A stretch of 17,039 bases of DNA from Lachnospiraceae bacterium UBA3821. GTDB lineage: Bacteria; Bacillota; Clostridia; Lachnospirales; Lachnospiraceae. Position 1 is the stretch's first letter, and each line of letters begins with the position of its first letter. Positions 1 to 7,717 of this stretch are shown piece by piece. The stretch covers positions 1 through 17,039 of the forward strand of contig DFDT01000078.1 in the NCBI GenBank assembly GCA_002368865.1, read 5' to 3'. A program made the translations under genes and the position numbers. Below the pieces are notes generated by a model. That model did no database searches and was not told the origin of the DNA. It was given only the letters and a program-made list of their open reading frames with translations.

Positions 1-177
1 TATTAATCCGCATTTCTACGGGCTATCCCCTACTATAGGGAAGGTTGGATACGCGTTACTCACCCGTGCGCCGGTCGCCATCGGCCTTAGCAAGCTAAGA
101 CCATGCTGCCCCTCGACTTGCATGTGTTAAGCCTGTAGCTTGCGTTCATCCTGAGCCAGGATCAAACTCTCATGTTA
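1..177 (-). rRNA. 16S ribosomal RNA, 5' end only (Bacteroidota-like sequence)
   Basis: The minus strand at 151-170 reads as the universal 16S 5' primer site (AGAGTTTGATCCTGGCTCAG), placing the mature 5' end near 177 by comparison with E. coli numbering. The gene runs off the left edge, so only the first ~177 nt are present. From about 141 down to 1 the sequence has Bacteroidota hallmarks: AAGCTACAGGCTTAACACA, GTCGAGGGGCAGCATG, GCGACCGGCGCACGGG and AACGCGTATCCAACCT. Firmicutes would show GCTGGCGGCGTG and AGTGGCGGACGGG at the matching places. The leader and promoters upstream, and every gene in the window, look clostridial. The rRNA identity is certain; its belonging to this genome is doubtful (see findings). 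Confidence 0.95.
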
Positions 178-398
178 AATGATCGTTTTTCCTCGCCAGT
201 GTTATCTGGCTTTCCGGATTTGATTCCGCCCTTTCCTTTCGGTTCAGGCTTCCTCAATCTTGGTTTGTTTGACTATGTCAAATTGTTCTCTGAATTTTCT
301 TTCGCTCTGACCCTCAGAGGGGAATCAGAACGTTTGGAATTTTCAGGGTTGCATTGCTGTTTATTTGTCAAGGTTCTTGTTGTCGTTTGGGCGACAAC
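178..398 (-). other. rRNA operon leader (transcribed, non-coding)
   Basis: This is the ~220-nt stretch between the proximal rRNA promoter and the 16S 5' end. It contains no credible gene. It has local hairpins: GTTGTCG/CGACAAC around a 6-nt loop at about 379-400, and GCCAG/CTGGC around 6 nt at 195-210. A TTTGAC-ATA-GTCAAA palindrome lies near 267-282. Such leaders usually carry antitermination and RNase processing signals. I could not identify a confident boxA here. Confidence 0.6.
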
Positions 399-404
399 TC
401 TGAT

Positions 405-433
405 ATAATATCATGTCCTGCTCGCCCTGTCAA
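405..433 (-). promoter_or_regulatory. rRNA promoter P2 (proximal), sigma-A type
   Basis: On the minus strand TTGACA (433-428), a 17-nt spacer and TATTAT (410-405) form a near-consensus promoter. Transcription would start near 398 and read through the leader into 16S. Bacteroidota promoters use a different -7/-33 consensus, so this element belongs to the Firmicutes part of the window. Confidence 0.85.
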
Positions 434-508
434 TATGTTTTTTTCTAAATTTTGAATTTTTTGTTTTAGCATTTCTCCAAAAACATTTTTTGTCCGACAG
501 CAAAACTG

Positions 509-537
509 ATTCTATCACCGTCAATTCCACTTGTCAA
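509..537 (-). promoter_or_regulatory. rRNA promoter P1 (distal), sigma-A type
   Basis: On the minus strand TTGACA (537-532), a 17-nt spacer and TAGAAT (514-509) form a second strong promoter, 104 bp upstream of P2. The bases just upstream (about 540-575) are A/T-rich, as expected for an UP element. Tandem promoters are typical of clostridial and Bacillus rRNA operons. It begins directly after the terminator of the preceding operon. Confidence 0.8.
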
Positions 538-574
538 CACTCAACTTTCGATTTTTTTGTACTAAAATCAAAAC

Positions 575-618
575 AAAATCGGGCAGGTTGAAACTTCTGT
601 GTTCCCCCCTGCCCGATC
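575..618 (-). terminator. Rho-independent terminator of the HflX/two-component operon
   Basis: The minus strand carries a perfect 10-bp stem, ATCGGGCAGG paired with CCTGCCCGAT (617-608 with 587-578), around a 20-nt loop. It is followed by TTTTGTTTTG. It lies about 10 nt after the stop codon of the last lipoprotein gene and separates that operon from the rRNA promoters. Confidence 0.88.
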
Positions 619-628
619 ATTCCTCTTT

Positions 629-1357
629 TCACTTTACCTGCATCGTATAGGTTGTCTCGGTGTTCTTAAATTTCAATGTGATCGTATCCACCTGTACCGG
701 ATCGATCTCATACAGCAGCACCAGCTGTCTGCCTGCGCCGTCTGACAAAGTTTCTATATAAGTGGAAAGATCATTGTTCAGCATAGTGGTCAAAGCCGTA
801 CGGGTATAATCTTCATTGACCGTGACACGATAGCTGTTGTGCAGATCAATCAGTCGCATCGGCTGCTCTGCACCTGTCTGATTGTTCAGATAAAAGGAAA
901 GAACCAGCAATTGCTTGCCCGCAGATGCCTCCAACGCAAAATAGACATCTCCCTCTTCCTGATAACTCTGCACGACGTCATATCCGGTATAGGTAAGCGT
1001 CATACCATCCGGCAATCCCATAAACTCCTCGAGGCTGGTGGCCGCCGTCACACCGCCGGAAGGATCCGTTCGGTCTGTCACAGTCGGTCCGGTCTCCGCA
1101 GTTTCCGGCTGTATCGGATCCGGCTCCGTGATCACAGGAAGCTCCGGTGCCGCGCTCTCCTCCAATACGGAAATATCGACCAGTCTACTCTTGCTGTTCG
1201 CATCATATTTCAACAGGGTGATCGCCGCATACTCCCCTATTGCATCCGCCTGATCGTCTGTCATCTCCGGCAATGTATTTCCGCAGCCGGACAAAAGCAT
1301 TGCTCCCAGCACTGCCCCGATCCCTGCCGTCAAAACGATTCCTTTTCTTTTCATCAT
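629..1357 (-). CDS. Putative lipoprotein, last gene of the operon
   Basis: 242 aa. It begins with a basic n-region (MMKRK), a hydrophobic stretch and a lipobox LSGC with Cys25, so it should be exported and lipid-anchored on the outer face of the membrane. A Pro/Thr/Glu-rich, low-complexity linker follows at about residues 70-105. The C-terminal ~120 residues form an alternating beta-rich domain (FALEASAGKQLLVLSF, then ITLKFKNTETTYTMQVK), like the immunoglobulin/telokin-like folds of many clostridial lipoproteins; that comparison is by appearance only. The start overlaps the upstream stop as ATGA, and AAGGAG lies 8 nt before the ATG, so translation is probably coupled. Function unknown. Confidence 0.85.
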   Translation of the reverse strand: MMKRKGIVLTAGIGAVLGAMLLSGCGNTLPEMTDDQADAIGEYAAITLLKYDANSKSRLVDISVLEESAAPELPVITEPDPIQPETAETGPTVTDRTDPSGGVTAATSLEEFMGLPDGMTLTYTGYDVVQSYQEEGDVYFALEASAGKQLLVLSFYLNNQTGAEQPMRLIDLHNSYRVTVNEDYTRTALTTMLNNDLSTYIETLSDGAGRQLVLLYEIDPVQVDTITLKFKNTETTYTMQVK

Positions 1358-3576
1358 GACACTGACTCCTTTTTTCCCTGCTTCCGCTCCAGTATAATAT
1401 AAATAGAGGCAATAATCAATGCGATCACGCCGACTACAAAAAATACAATGGTCTTCTGCAGCATATTGCTGCCTGCAAAGTCAACAGCTACCAACTTAAG
1501 GCAGGTGCATAAGGAAAGCACAATCCCGTAAATCCTGACGGATTTCTTCTGTATGCCAAAGCCTGCTCCTACGCACCCCAACGCAACACACATCAGCAGG
1601 ATGCTGTTCACGATGGAAAAGCCGGTTCGCACAACCAGTGCCATATAGGTCAGAAACACAGCCATGACCAGTTCTTTTCCGGGGAACTCCAGCTCATACG
1701 CCTTCTGAAAACATACCACGATCGTTGCCAGCCCAAAGATCAGCATGCATAAATAGGTAAGGTATGCATTCTGATAAACCGGATTCGCCAACAGCAGGAA
1801 GCAGACTACCTGCCCCGCCAATGCACCAAGATGGAATATCACTATGTATTTCCCGTGCCAACGCTTGATATTGTTGAAGATCAGCATACTCATAAAAAGG
1901 ATTCCCACAAATACCGGCAGTTTCAACTGCTCCAGCATATGCCAGGAGATGTACCACGCCACCGTATAGCTCCAGATGATCTCAAAATAAGTGGTCCAAT
2001 AATGCAGGAATAGTACACTGATCAGGATTCCGATAAACAACGGTGCCGACACCCTAAGCTCCTGAGACTCCGTAAATATCACACAGACAGCGCACGCCCA
2101 TGTGGTGACGACCGCATCGCCGCCCCTCGGCAGCTTTGCTTTGGACAAAGAGACCACCTTGCACGCTGCAAGCAGCGCCAACAATCCCCACACCAGCTCC
2201 TGACAATCTTCTGTAGAGAAAAGGTAAATTCCAAGGATGGTGAAGATCAGGAAATACCAGGAAAACCATTTTTCCTGATTTTTCGGGAGGAACAGCATGG
2301 GGATCAACCCCAGCACCGCCACTGCCCCGACCAAAACCAGGCGATAACTCCAGCCCTGCAGTCCTTCCGCCGTTCCGCCCAGCTCATAGCCGGCGATCCG
2401 TCCGATCAGGATCAGATCATAAAAAACCGCCGAAACGCCATAAGCGATGCAGATCCCAAGATTTCGCTCCAAAGATACCGCTACTGCCTGCCCCGCTGTC
2501 TGCCTGTAACGATACCTGACCTGCACCGTAAAAATGATCTGCATGACCAGGATAGACACCGCAATGAAAACCAGGTACTGCCATATATTTCCAAAACTGT
2601 CCGGCCATTTCACCCGCTGATCGATCAATGCGGAGTAAATAGCACCTGCAAACAAAGTATTCAGCGAAAGATGCACGATATCCATCGCCACGCGGGCTTT
2701 CTTCACCGGAACCGCCAGGCACATTACATTGATGAAAAACAGAATTCCTGCCAACGTCAGCCACTGGATCGGCAGAATGCCGTCGGCGGCATTTTTCTCC
2801 CAAAGCGCAAGAAACAGGCAGCAATACATGGCGACCATACCCAGTATCCGATAAAAGACGGCATCCCGCTTGCGGCTGATCAGGATCACAAACAGGGTGA
2901 TGCCAACCGTAATTCCCATCGCGGTCCATTCATTAAAATTACCCAATGCCAGATAATTTACGATTGTGGAAACATACAGTCCTGCTGCCCCCATTGCCGA
3001 GAGCAATGCTCCCAGCCTCGGAAATCTCTTGTACAGCAAAAGTTCAGAAAGACCGATCACAAGCAGACAGCCAGCGTACAGCAGCAACCCTTTCATCATA
3101 CCTTCCATAAAGTACATCCCCAGCAATACCATTGCCGTCAGGATAAAGGCGCTGCCCACGATCCCAAACACAGCGGTGCCGACGGCAAACTCCATATTCT
3201 TTTTCGGTCTTTGCGGCGGCGCCTGCTGCCCCCGCTGCGGCGGCATCTGCGCCTGTGTCTGCTGCATCTGTGGCTGCTGCAATTGCGGCGGTACCTGCAC
3301 CTGCTGCATCTGTACAGGCGCCTGCGTCTGCTGCGTTGCAGCCCGTCTCTGCATATTTTCCTGATATACGCGGTACTGCTTTTCCAGATCTGCACTCAGA
3401 TATTGGATCCTTGCTTCCGCCTGTAACGTCTGTTGCTGCATCTGCTGCAGATAATCCGTAAATGCCTGCTCCTGCGAAACGTGCATCAACTCTTGGATCC
3501 GCAGCTTTAACTTCTCGATCGGTTCCGTCGTCCGTACCACTTTCTTTTCTTCTGCATCCAGTTCATTATAATACAT
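1354..3576 (-). CDS. DUF2339-like polytopic membrane protein
   Basis: 740 aa from the ATG at 3576, which has GGAGG 6 nt upstream; an ATG 15 nt earlier precedes that site and is unlikely. Residues ~10-80 are charged and Gln-rich and probably form a coiled coil. Residues ~85-125 are a Pro/Gln/Met linker with repeated PQ and MQQ motifs. From ~130 to the C-terminus there are many consecutive hydrophobic segments, roughly 18-20 by eye, ending in a short basic tail (ERKQGKKESVS). A soluble coiled N-terminus followed by a long stack of membrane helices is the organisation of DUF2339 membrane proteins, whose function is unknown. It overlaps the hflX stop by 11 nt and shares ATGA with the lipoprotein gene after it, so the three are co-translated. 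Confidence 0.85.
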   Translation of the reverse strand: MYYNELDAEEKKVVRTTEPIEKLKLRIQELMHVSQEQAFTDYLQQMQQQTLQAEARIQYLSADLEKQYRVYQENMQRRAATQQTQAPVQMQQVQVPPQLQQPQMQQTQAQMPPQRGQQAPPQRPKKNMEFAVGTAVFGIVGSAFILTAMVLLGMYFMEGMMKGLLLYAGCLLVIGLSELLLYKRFPRLGALLSAMGAAGLYVSTIVNYLALGNFNEWTAMGITVGITLFVILISRKRDAVFYRILGMVAMYCCLFLALWEKNAADGILPIQWLTLAGILFFINVMCLAVPVKKARVAMDIVHLSLNTLFAGAIYSALIDQRVKWPDSFGNIWQYLVFIAVSILVMQIIFTVQVRYRYRQTAGQAVAVSLERNLGICIAYGVSAVFYDLILIGRIAGYELGGTAEGLQGWSYRLVLVGAVAVLGLIPMLFLPKNQEKWFSWYFLIFTILGIYLFSTEDCQELVWGLLALLAACKVVSLSKAKLPRGGDAVVTTWACAVCVIFTESQELRVSAPLFIGILISVLFLHYWTTYFEIIWSYTVAWYISWHMLEQLKLPVFVGILFMSMLIFNNIKRWHGKYIVIFHLGALAGQVVCFLLLANPVYQNAYLTYLCMLIFGLATIVVCFQKAYELEFPGKELVMAVFLTYMALVVRTGFSIVNSILLMCVALGCVGAGFGIQKKSVRIYGIVLSLCTCLKLVAVDFAGSNMLQKTIVFFVVGVIALIIASIYIILERKQGKKESVS

Positions 3577-4681
3577 TTTTATCCTCCGCATACAGCCTGT
3601 CCTGTATCAGCCATACCAGCTCTCTGATCCCGATCCCCTGGCCCGCAGCCATATGAATGCTCTGCTCTGACACGCGGGGGATTTCGATCCTATCACATCT
3701 GTCGGCTTTATTATACACTATAATCTGCGGAATGTCTCCTATTTCCAATTCTTTCAAGGTATCCGCCGTCACGGCCATCTGTTCCCGATAATCCGCGTCG
3801 GAGACATCCACCACCTGAACCAGCAGATCCGCATATCGTATCTCCTCCAACGTGGAGTGAAACGCCTTTACCAGACCGTGCGGCAGCTTATGAATAAACC
3901 CAACCGTGTCCGATAAAAAGAACGGGCAGCCGTTCCCCGTGTCTATCCTGCGGACGCTGGTCTCCAGCGTTGCAAACAGCATATCCTTCTCCAACACCTG
4001 TTTGTCTTGCGGGCTTCCGAACGTCTCCAGGATCCGGTTCAGGATTGTTGACTTTCCGGCATTGGTATAACCCACCAGAGCCACCTGCGGGATTTGGGAA
4101 GCGTTTCTTTTTTTTCGCTGGGTTTCCCGGGAACGCTCCAGATGATCAATCTCTTTTTTTAACTCATGGATCCGATGCTCCAGCCTCCGCCTGTCCAATT
4201 CCAGCTTCTTCTCTCCCAGACCTTTATTGGACATACTTCCGCCCGTACCGGCCTGACGTCCCAGCGATTCATGCATCCCCACCAGTCTGGGCAGCATGTA
4301 TTGAAGCTTCGCCATCTCCACCTGCAGTCTGGCCTCGCCGGTCCGAGCTCTGATAGCAAAAATATCCAGGATCAGATTGGTGCGGTCGCAAACCGGTTTG
4401 TCCAGGGCTCTGGTCAGATTGCGGATCTGCGACGGGGAAAGCGTATTATCAAAAATAATCTCTTCCGCATCGCATTCCTCCGCATAGGTTTTCACTTCCT
4501 GCACTTTCCCGCTGCCAATATAAAAAGCCTGATCAGCCCGTGGCCTCCGCTGCGTCATAATACCTGTTACCTGGGAACCACAGGCCTCCGCCAGCGCTTT
4601 CAGTTCCGCCATGGAACGGTCAAAATCCCGCTCCTCCCCTGTATCCACGCCGACCAGCAAAACCTTTTTCTGTTCTTCCAT
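3566..4681 (-). CDS. hflX: GTPase HflX, ribosome-associated
   Basis: 371 aa from the ATG at 4681, which has GGAG 6 nt upstream; a TTG two codons earlier is less likely. The N-terminal HflX domain is intact: RRPRADQAFYIGSGKVQE, FDNTLSPSQIRNL and TGEARLQVEMAKLQYMLPRL. A basic helical linker follows at ~155-195. The GTPase domain has G1 GYTNAGKST (~204-212), G3 DTVGF (~258), G4 NKAD (~324) and a G5-like MAAGQGIG (~344). HflX proteins bind the 50S E-site region and split stalled ribosomes under stress. It is shorter than E. coli HflX (426 aa), with almost nothing after G5. It sits 12 nt downstream of the histidine kinase gene and overlaps the next gene, so it is probably controlled by the two-component operon. 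Confidence 0.96.
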   Translation of the reverse strand: MEEQKKVLLVGVDTGEERDFDRSMAELKALAEACGSQVTGIMTQRRPRADQAFYIGSGKVQEVKTYAEECDAEEIIFDNTLSPSQIRNLTRALDKPVCDRTNLILDIFAIRARTGEARLQVEMAKLQYMLPRLVGMHESLGRQAGTGGSMSNKGLGEKKLELDRRRLEHRIHELKKEIDHLERSRETQRKKRNASQIPQVALVGYTNAGKSTILNRILETFGSPQDKQVLEKDMLFATLETSVRRIDTGNGCPFFLSDTVGFIHKLPHGLVKAFHSTLEEIRYADLLVQVVDVSDADYREQMAVTADTLKELEIGDIPQIIVYNKADRCDRIEIPRVSEQSIHMAAGQGIGIRELVWLIQDRLYAEDKNVL

Positions 4682-4693
4682 CCTCAACTCCCG

Positions 4694-6223
4694 TTACGCT
4701 TCCTTTTCGTATTCCTGTACAGTTTCCAGCGTAAACCAGAATACAACACCGCTCTCCCTGTTTTCCACCCCATACTCCTGGTGCATGGACTCTTGTATGG
4801 CCTTTACGATAGACAGGCCCACGCCGCTTCCGCCATACTCTCTGGTGCGCGCTTTGTCTACTTTATAAAATTTATCCCACAGAAGCGGAACGGATTCCTC
4901 CGGAACAGGATCCCCGGTGTTAAACACCGAAACCCGCACCTTTCCGGACTCCGTTTCCAGCGTGATTGCAATGATGTTCTCATCTTTGCAATAATGCACC
5001 GCATTGGAAAAATAATTGGCAAAGACTTCTTCTGTTTTAAACTCGTCCGCCCAGACAAAAAGCGGTTCATAATCCGGCATCTTCACCCGGATCCCCTTCT
5101 GCTGTGTCATGATCTGCGCAGACTGGATATAATTCTTTATCAATGCCACCAGATCGAAGCGCTCCATATTTACCACGTCATTTCCGAACTCCAGCTCATT
5201 CAGTGTAAGCAATCGCTTTACCAGCTGATTCATCTTCGTGGCTTCGTCCACGATCACTTCGCAATAATAGTCCCTGCTTTCCGGATCTTCTCCGATCCCT
5301 TCCTGCAGGCCCTCCGCATAGCCCTGAATAAGCGCAATCGGCGTTTTCAGTTCGTGAGAGACATCTGCCAGGAAATCTCTGCGCATTTCGTCCAACTTAT
5401 CTCTCTTTTCCAGGTCCCGCTTCAGTTCATTGTTCGCCGTCTTCAGCTCGGAAATAGACTTCTCCAACGCTTCGGACAGACAGTTAATGTTATCTCCCAG
5501 CAGATCGATCTCGTCCCGGATTCCCATTCCGAAATGACGTTTCAGATCATACTTGGCATCAAAATTCAGATCCACCATCTGTTCCGAAATATGGCTGAGT
5601 TTTGCGATCGGTTTCGTGATCTGAACCATCACCAGAAAGATCATCACGCCGCCAATCAGTGCGCAGACCAGTCCGATATATTCCATAAACCGGTTTGCCA
5701 TATCCGCGCTCTCCCGGATACTCTCCAACGGCGTCTGCATGATGAAAGAGACGCCGGAAGTCAGCCTTCCGTACATTTCCAGATAATCTCCGTCTCCCTG
5801 ACCCGTGATCTGGATCACATAATCCTCGCCCTTGTCCAAAATCTGCGCGTTCTCCCCCACAAGGCCGAAAATATATCCGAACAGCTTTGCCTCCAGTTGG
5901 TGACCTCCGTTTTGGGACACATATCGCACTTCCGAATCCACATCCACCACACAGATCGTAATATTATCTGTCAGGCATACCTCTTCCAGTTCCTCTCTGA
6001 ATTCGTCTGTTCCGTAGCTGTCAGATACAGCCGCCGCCCGGATCGATTCATATGCATCATAAATGGTCTTCCGCTTCTGTTTTAAATAATATTTCTCCAA
6101 AAATACGGTATTGAAAATCAGGCAGAGTAAAATCGCCCCCATCATCATGAAAATAAAGATCAGACCAAACTGGATCCGAATGGAAAAAATCCCTCTGCCG
6201 GAACGTTTATCCTCACCCTTCAT
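4694..6223 (-). CDS. HAMP-domain sensor histidine kinase
   Basis: 509 aa. The chosen ATG (6223) overlaps the response regulator stop as ATGA, with a GA-rich binding site just upstream; an earlier in-frame start is poorly placed. Order of parts: TM1 (~17-43), an extracytoplasmic sensor region of ~135 residues, TM2 (~181-202), HAMP (~203-257), a HisKA helix with FLADVSHELKTP and phospho-acceptor His290, then the ATPase domain. That domain has N-box FANYFSNAVHY, G1 FNTGDPVP, F-box WDKFYKV and G2 GGSGVGLSIV. All catalytic boxes are present. The family senses an envelope signal and phosphorylates the partner regulator encoded just before it. The signal cannot be read from the sequence. Confidence 0.96.
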   Translation of the reverse strand: MKGEDKRSGRGIFSIRIQFGLIFIFMMMGAILLCLIFNTVFLEKYYLKQKRKTIYDAYESIRAAAVSDSYGTDEFREELEEVCLTDNITICVVDVDSEVRYVSQNGGHQLEAKLFGYIFGLVGENAQILDKGEDYVIQITGQGDGDYLEMYGRLTSGVSFIMQTPLESIRESADMANRFMEYIGLVCALIGGVMIFLVMVQITKPIAKLSHISEQMVDLNFDAKYDLKRHFGMGIRDEIDLLGDNINCLSEALEKSISELKTANNELKRDLEKRDKLDEMRRDFLADVSHELKTPIALIQGYAEGLQEGIGEDPESRDYYCEVIVDEATKMNQLVKRLLTLNELEFGNDVVNMERFDLVALIKNYIQSAQIMTQQKGIRVKMPDYEPLFVWADEFKTEEVFANYFSNAVHYCKDENIIAITLETESGKVRVSVFNTGDPVPEESVPLLWDKFYKVDKARTREYGGSGVGLSIVKAIQESMHQEYGVENRESGVVFWFTLETVQEYEKEA

Positions 6224-6903
6224 GCCTCTTCCTCGCACATCTTATAACCGATTCCCCAGACCGTCTGGATCAGATCTCCTTTTGCTCCCAGTTTATTCCG
6301 AAGTTTCTTGACATGGGTATCGATTGTCCTGGCATCCCCGAAATAATCGTAATTCCACACATGATTCAATATTTTCTCTCTGGAAAGAGCCAGTCCGATA
6401 TTCTCCATAAAATAAACCAGCAATTCAAACTCTTTATAACTCAGCTCCACATCATGCCCGTCAACCGTCACCCGGTGAGCGGCCTTGCTCAACTCGATCC
6501 CGCAAAATGCAAGTATCTCTTCCTTATCCTCCTGCCCGCTCCGCCGCAGGATCGCCCCCACGCGTGCAACCAGTATCTTTGGGCTGAAAGGCTTGGCAAT
6601 ATATTCATCCACGCCCAGATCAAACCCCTGAAGCTCGTCCCGCTCGTCGGAACGTGCCGTCAACATAATAATGGGTATCTGCGAATGCTCTCTGATTTCC
6701 CGGCACACCTGCCAGCCATCCATCTTGGGCATCATCACATCCAGAATGATCAGCGCCAGATTTTTCTCTTTGTAAAAGATATCCAACGCCTTCTCCCCGT
6801 CCGCTGCTTCCAAGACCTCATAATTATTTCTGATCAGGAAATCCGATACCAGCTTCCTCATTCTGCTTTCATCATCCACAACCAATATCTTTAAACGTTC
6901 CAT
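6220..6903 (-). CDS. OmpR/PhoB-family response regulator
   Basis: 227 aa. The receiver domain (1-~118) has the acidic pair DD at 10-11, phospho-acceptor Asp55 in LIILDVMMPKMDG, Thr82 and Lys104 (YIAKP). The C-terminal winged helix (~130-225) has the family signatures LSYKEFELL, REKILNHVWNYDYFGDARTIDTHVKKLRNKLG and VWGIGYKM. It should be a DNA-binding activator or repressor phosphorylated by the downstream-encoded kinase. AGGAAGGG lies 5 nt before the ATG. The stop overlaps the kinase start. Confidence 0.97.
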   Translation of the reverse strand: MERLKILVVDDESRMRKLVSDFLIRNNYEVLEAADGEKALDIFYKEKNLALIILDVMMPKMDGWQVCREIREHSQIPIIMLTARSDERDELQGFDLGVDEYIAKPFSPKILVARVGAILRRSGQEDKEEILAFCGIELSKAAHRVTVDGHDVELSYKEFELLVYFMENIGLALSREKILNHVWNYDYFGDARTIDTHVKKLRNKLGAKGDLIQTVWGIGYKMCEEEA

Positions 6904-6946
6904 GTTATCCCTTCCTGCTAAACTCCGCGTGTAAAATAGATCATGC

Positions 6947-7543
6947 CTACTGCCCGGATTGCATATTCAGTTCCCGTTCCTTTACCCGCACGGCTTTCTC
7001 TCTCTCCGTCAATTCCTGCTCCCAAGAAGCATAGCGATTGGTGATCGCCTTCTCATAGTTGAGGATATTGGGCTGATCAGACTTCAGAGTGATCACAAAC
7101 ATTGCGATCACTGCCGCAGCCAGCACAAGATTTATGACCACCGAAACCGTAAGCGCATTGGATTTCTTGGGCTCTTCTTTCTTCTTCCCAACGGTCGTCT
7201 GCCGCTTTGGCGCCGTTTTGGGCTGTTCTCTGAACTCCCCGTCATAGCTCACATACTGCGGAATATCTGCAATCTGCGACTTATCGATAGTAGGCTGCTG
7301 TAAAAGAAAATTCTGCAGATTCTTTAAAAAGAAATGTCCTACCGGAGACCGGAAGATCCTCTCTTCAATCGTCTTATTGTATATGCGAAGTATGCTGTCC
7401 GGACGCGAATAATCCAATCTTGCTTCCAGATACTCTACCTTACGCTTTTCATTTTCCGCAAGAGCCGCATCTTTTTCTGTGTAAAAAGAATATCCTCCCG
7501 CCGAAAATCTGCCTACATCTTCCAATCCGTTTATCTCACTCAA
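6947..7543 (-). CDS. Single-pass membrane protein of unknown function
   Basis: 198 aa starting at a TTG (7543) with AGGAGG 7 nt upstream. A longer reading from 7588 has no binding site. The N-terminal ~110 residues look like a soluble, mixed helical domain (DVGRFSAGGYSFYTEKDAA, SILRIYNKTIEERIF). A Lys/Pro-rich stretch leads to one membrane segment (~130-153). The C-terminal ~45 residues are a charged amphipathic helix (YASWEQELTEREKAVRVKER), probably a coiled coil outside the membrane if the positive-inside rule holds. I do not recognise the family. As the first gene of the run leading into the two-component pair, 43 nt before it, an accessory or sensory role is possible but inferred. Confidence 0.78.
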   Translation of the reverse strand: MSEINGLEDVGRFSAGGYSFYTEKDAALAENEKRKVEYLEARLDYSRPDSILRIYNKTIEERIFRSPVGHFFLKNLQNFLLQQPTIDKSQIADIPQYVSYDGEFREQPKTAPKRQTTVGKKKEEPKKSNALTVSVVINLVLAAAVIAMFVITLKSDQPNILNYEKAITNRYASWEQELTEREKAVRVKERELNMQSGQ

Positions 7544-7612
7544 AGCATGATCCTCCTGCACACTCACACATCTGAAATTGCGAAGCAATTATGAAAACTT
7601 ACTTGCGTGTTT

Positions 7613-7641
7613 ATTTTATCACAGATAACGCCCCAACACAA
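7613..7641 (-). promoter_or_regulatory. Probable promoter of the two-component/HflX operon
   Basis: On the minus strand TTGTGT (7641-7636), a 17-nt spacer and TAAAAT (7618-7613) are present, with a TG one base before the -10 (extended -10). The -35 is weak. The leader to the TTG start is ~60 nt and includes a small AATTGC-TTC-GCAATT hairpin. It is the only credible promoter seen between the chemotaxis gene and the six-gene run. Confidence 0.5.
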
Positions 7642-7645
7642 GAAG

Positions 7646-7680
7646 ACGGCTGAATCGAAAGACACTTTCGACTCAGCCGT
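7646..7680 (-). terminator. Terminator hairpin after the chemotaxis gene
   Basis: A 16-bp stem with one G-U pair, ACGGCTGAGTCGAAAG with CTTTCGATTCAGCCGT, closes on a 3-nt loop. It lies ~38 nt after the chemotaxis gene stop. The following minus-strand bases (CTTCTTGTGTT) are only moderately T-rich, so termination may be imperfect. The hairpin abuts the -35 of the next operon. Confidence 0.72.
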
Positions 7681-7717
7681 ATTTGAATCCCTTTCATTGT
7701 CCGCCTCGGTCTCCTGC

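Noticed and set aside
361..371. Third TTGACA in the rRNA leader as a further promoter
   Set aside because: No -10-like hexamer lies at 16-18 nt; the bases there read CCCTGA.
2966..3364. Cysteine-rich plus-strand frame (repeated CGG/CIC/CCIC motifs)
   Set aside because: It is the antisense of the Gln-rich CAG/CTG tract in the DUF2339-like gene, not a metal-binding protein.
4166..6085. A 639-codon open frame on the plus strand
   Set aside because: It lies antisense across hflX and the histidine kinase, both of which have full sets of catalytic motifs. It has no ribosome binding site and a composition typical of a reverse-complement shadow.
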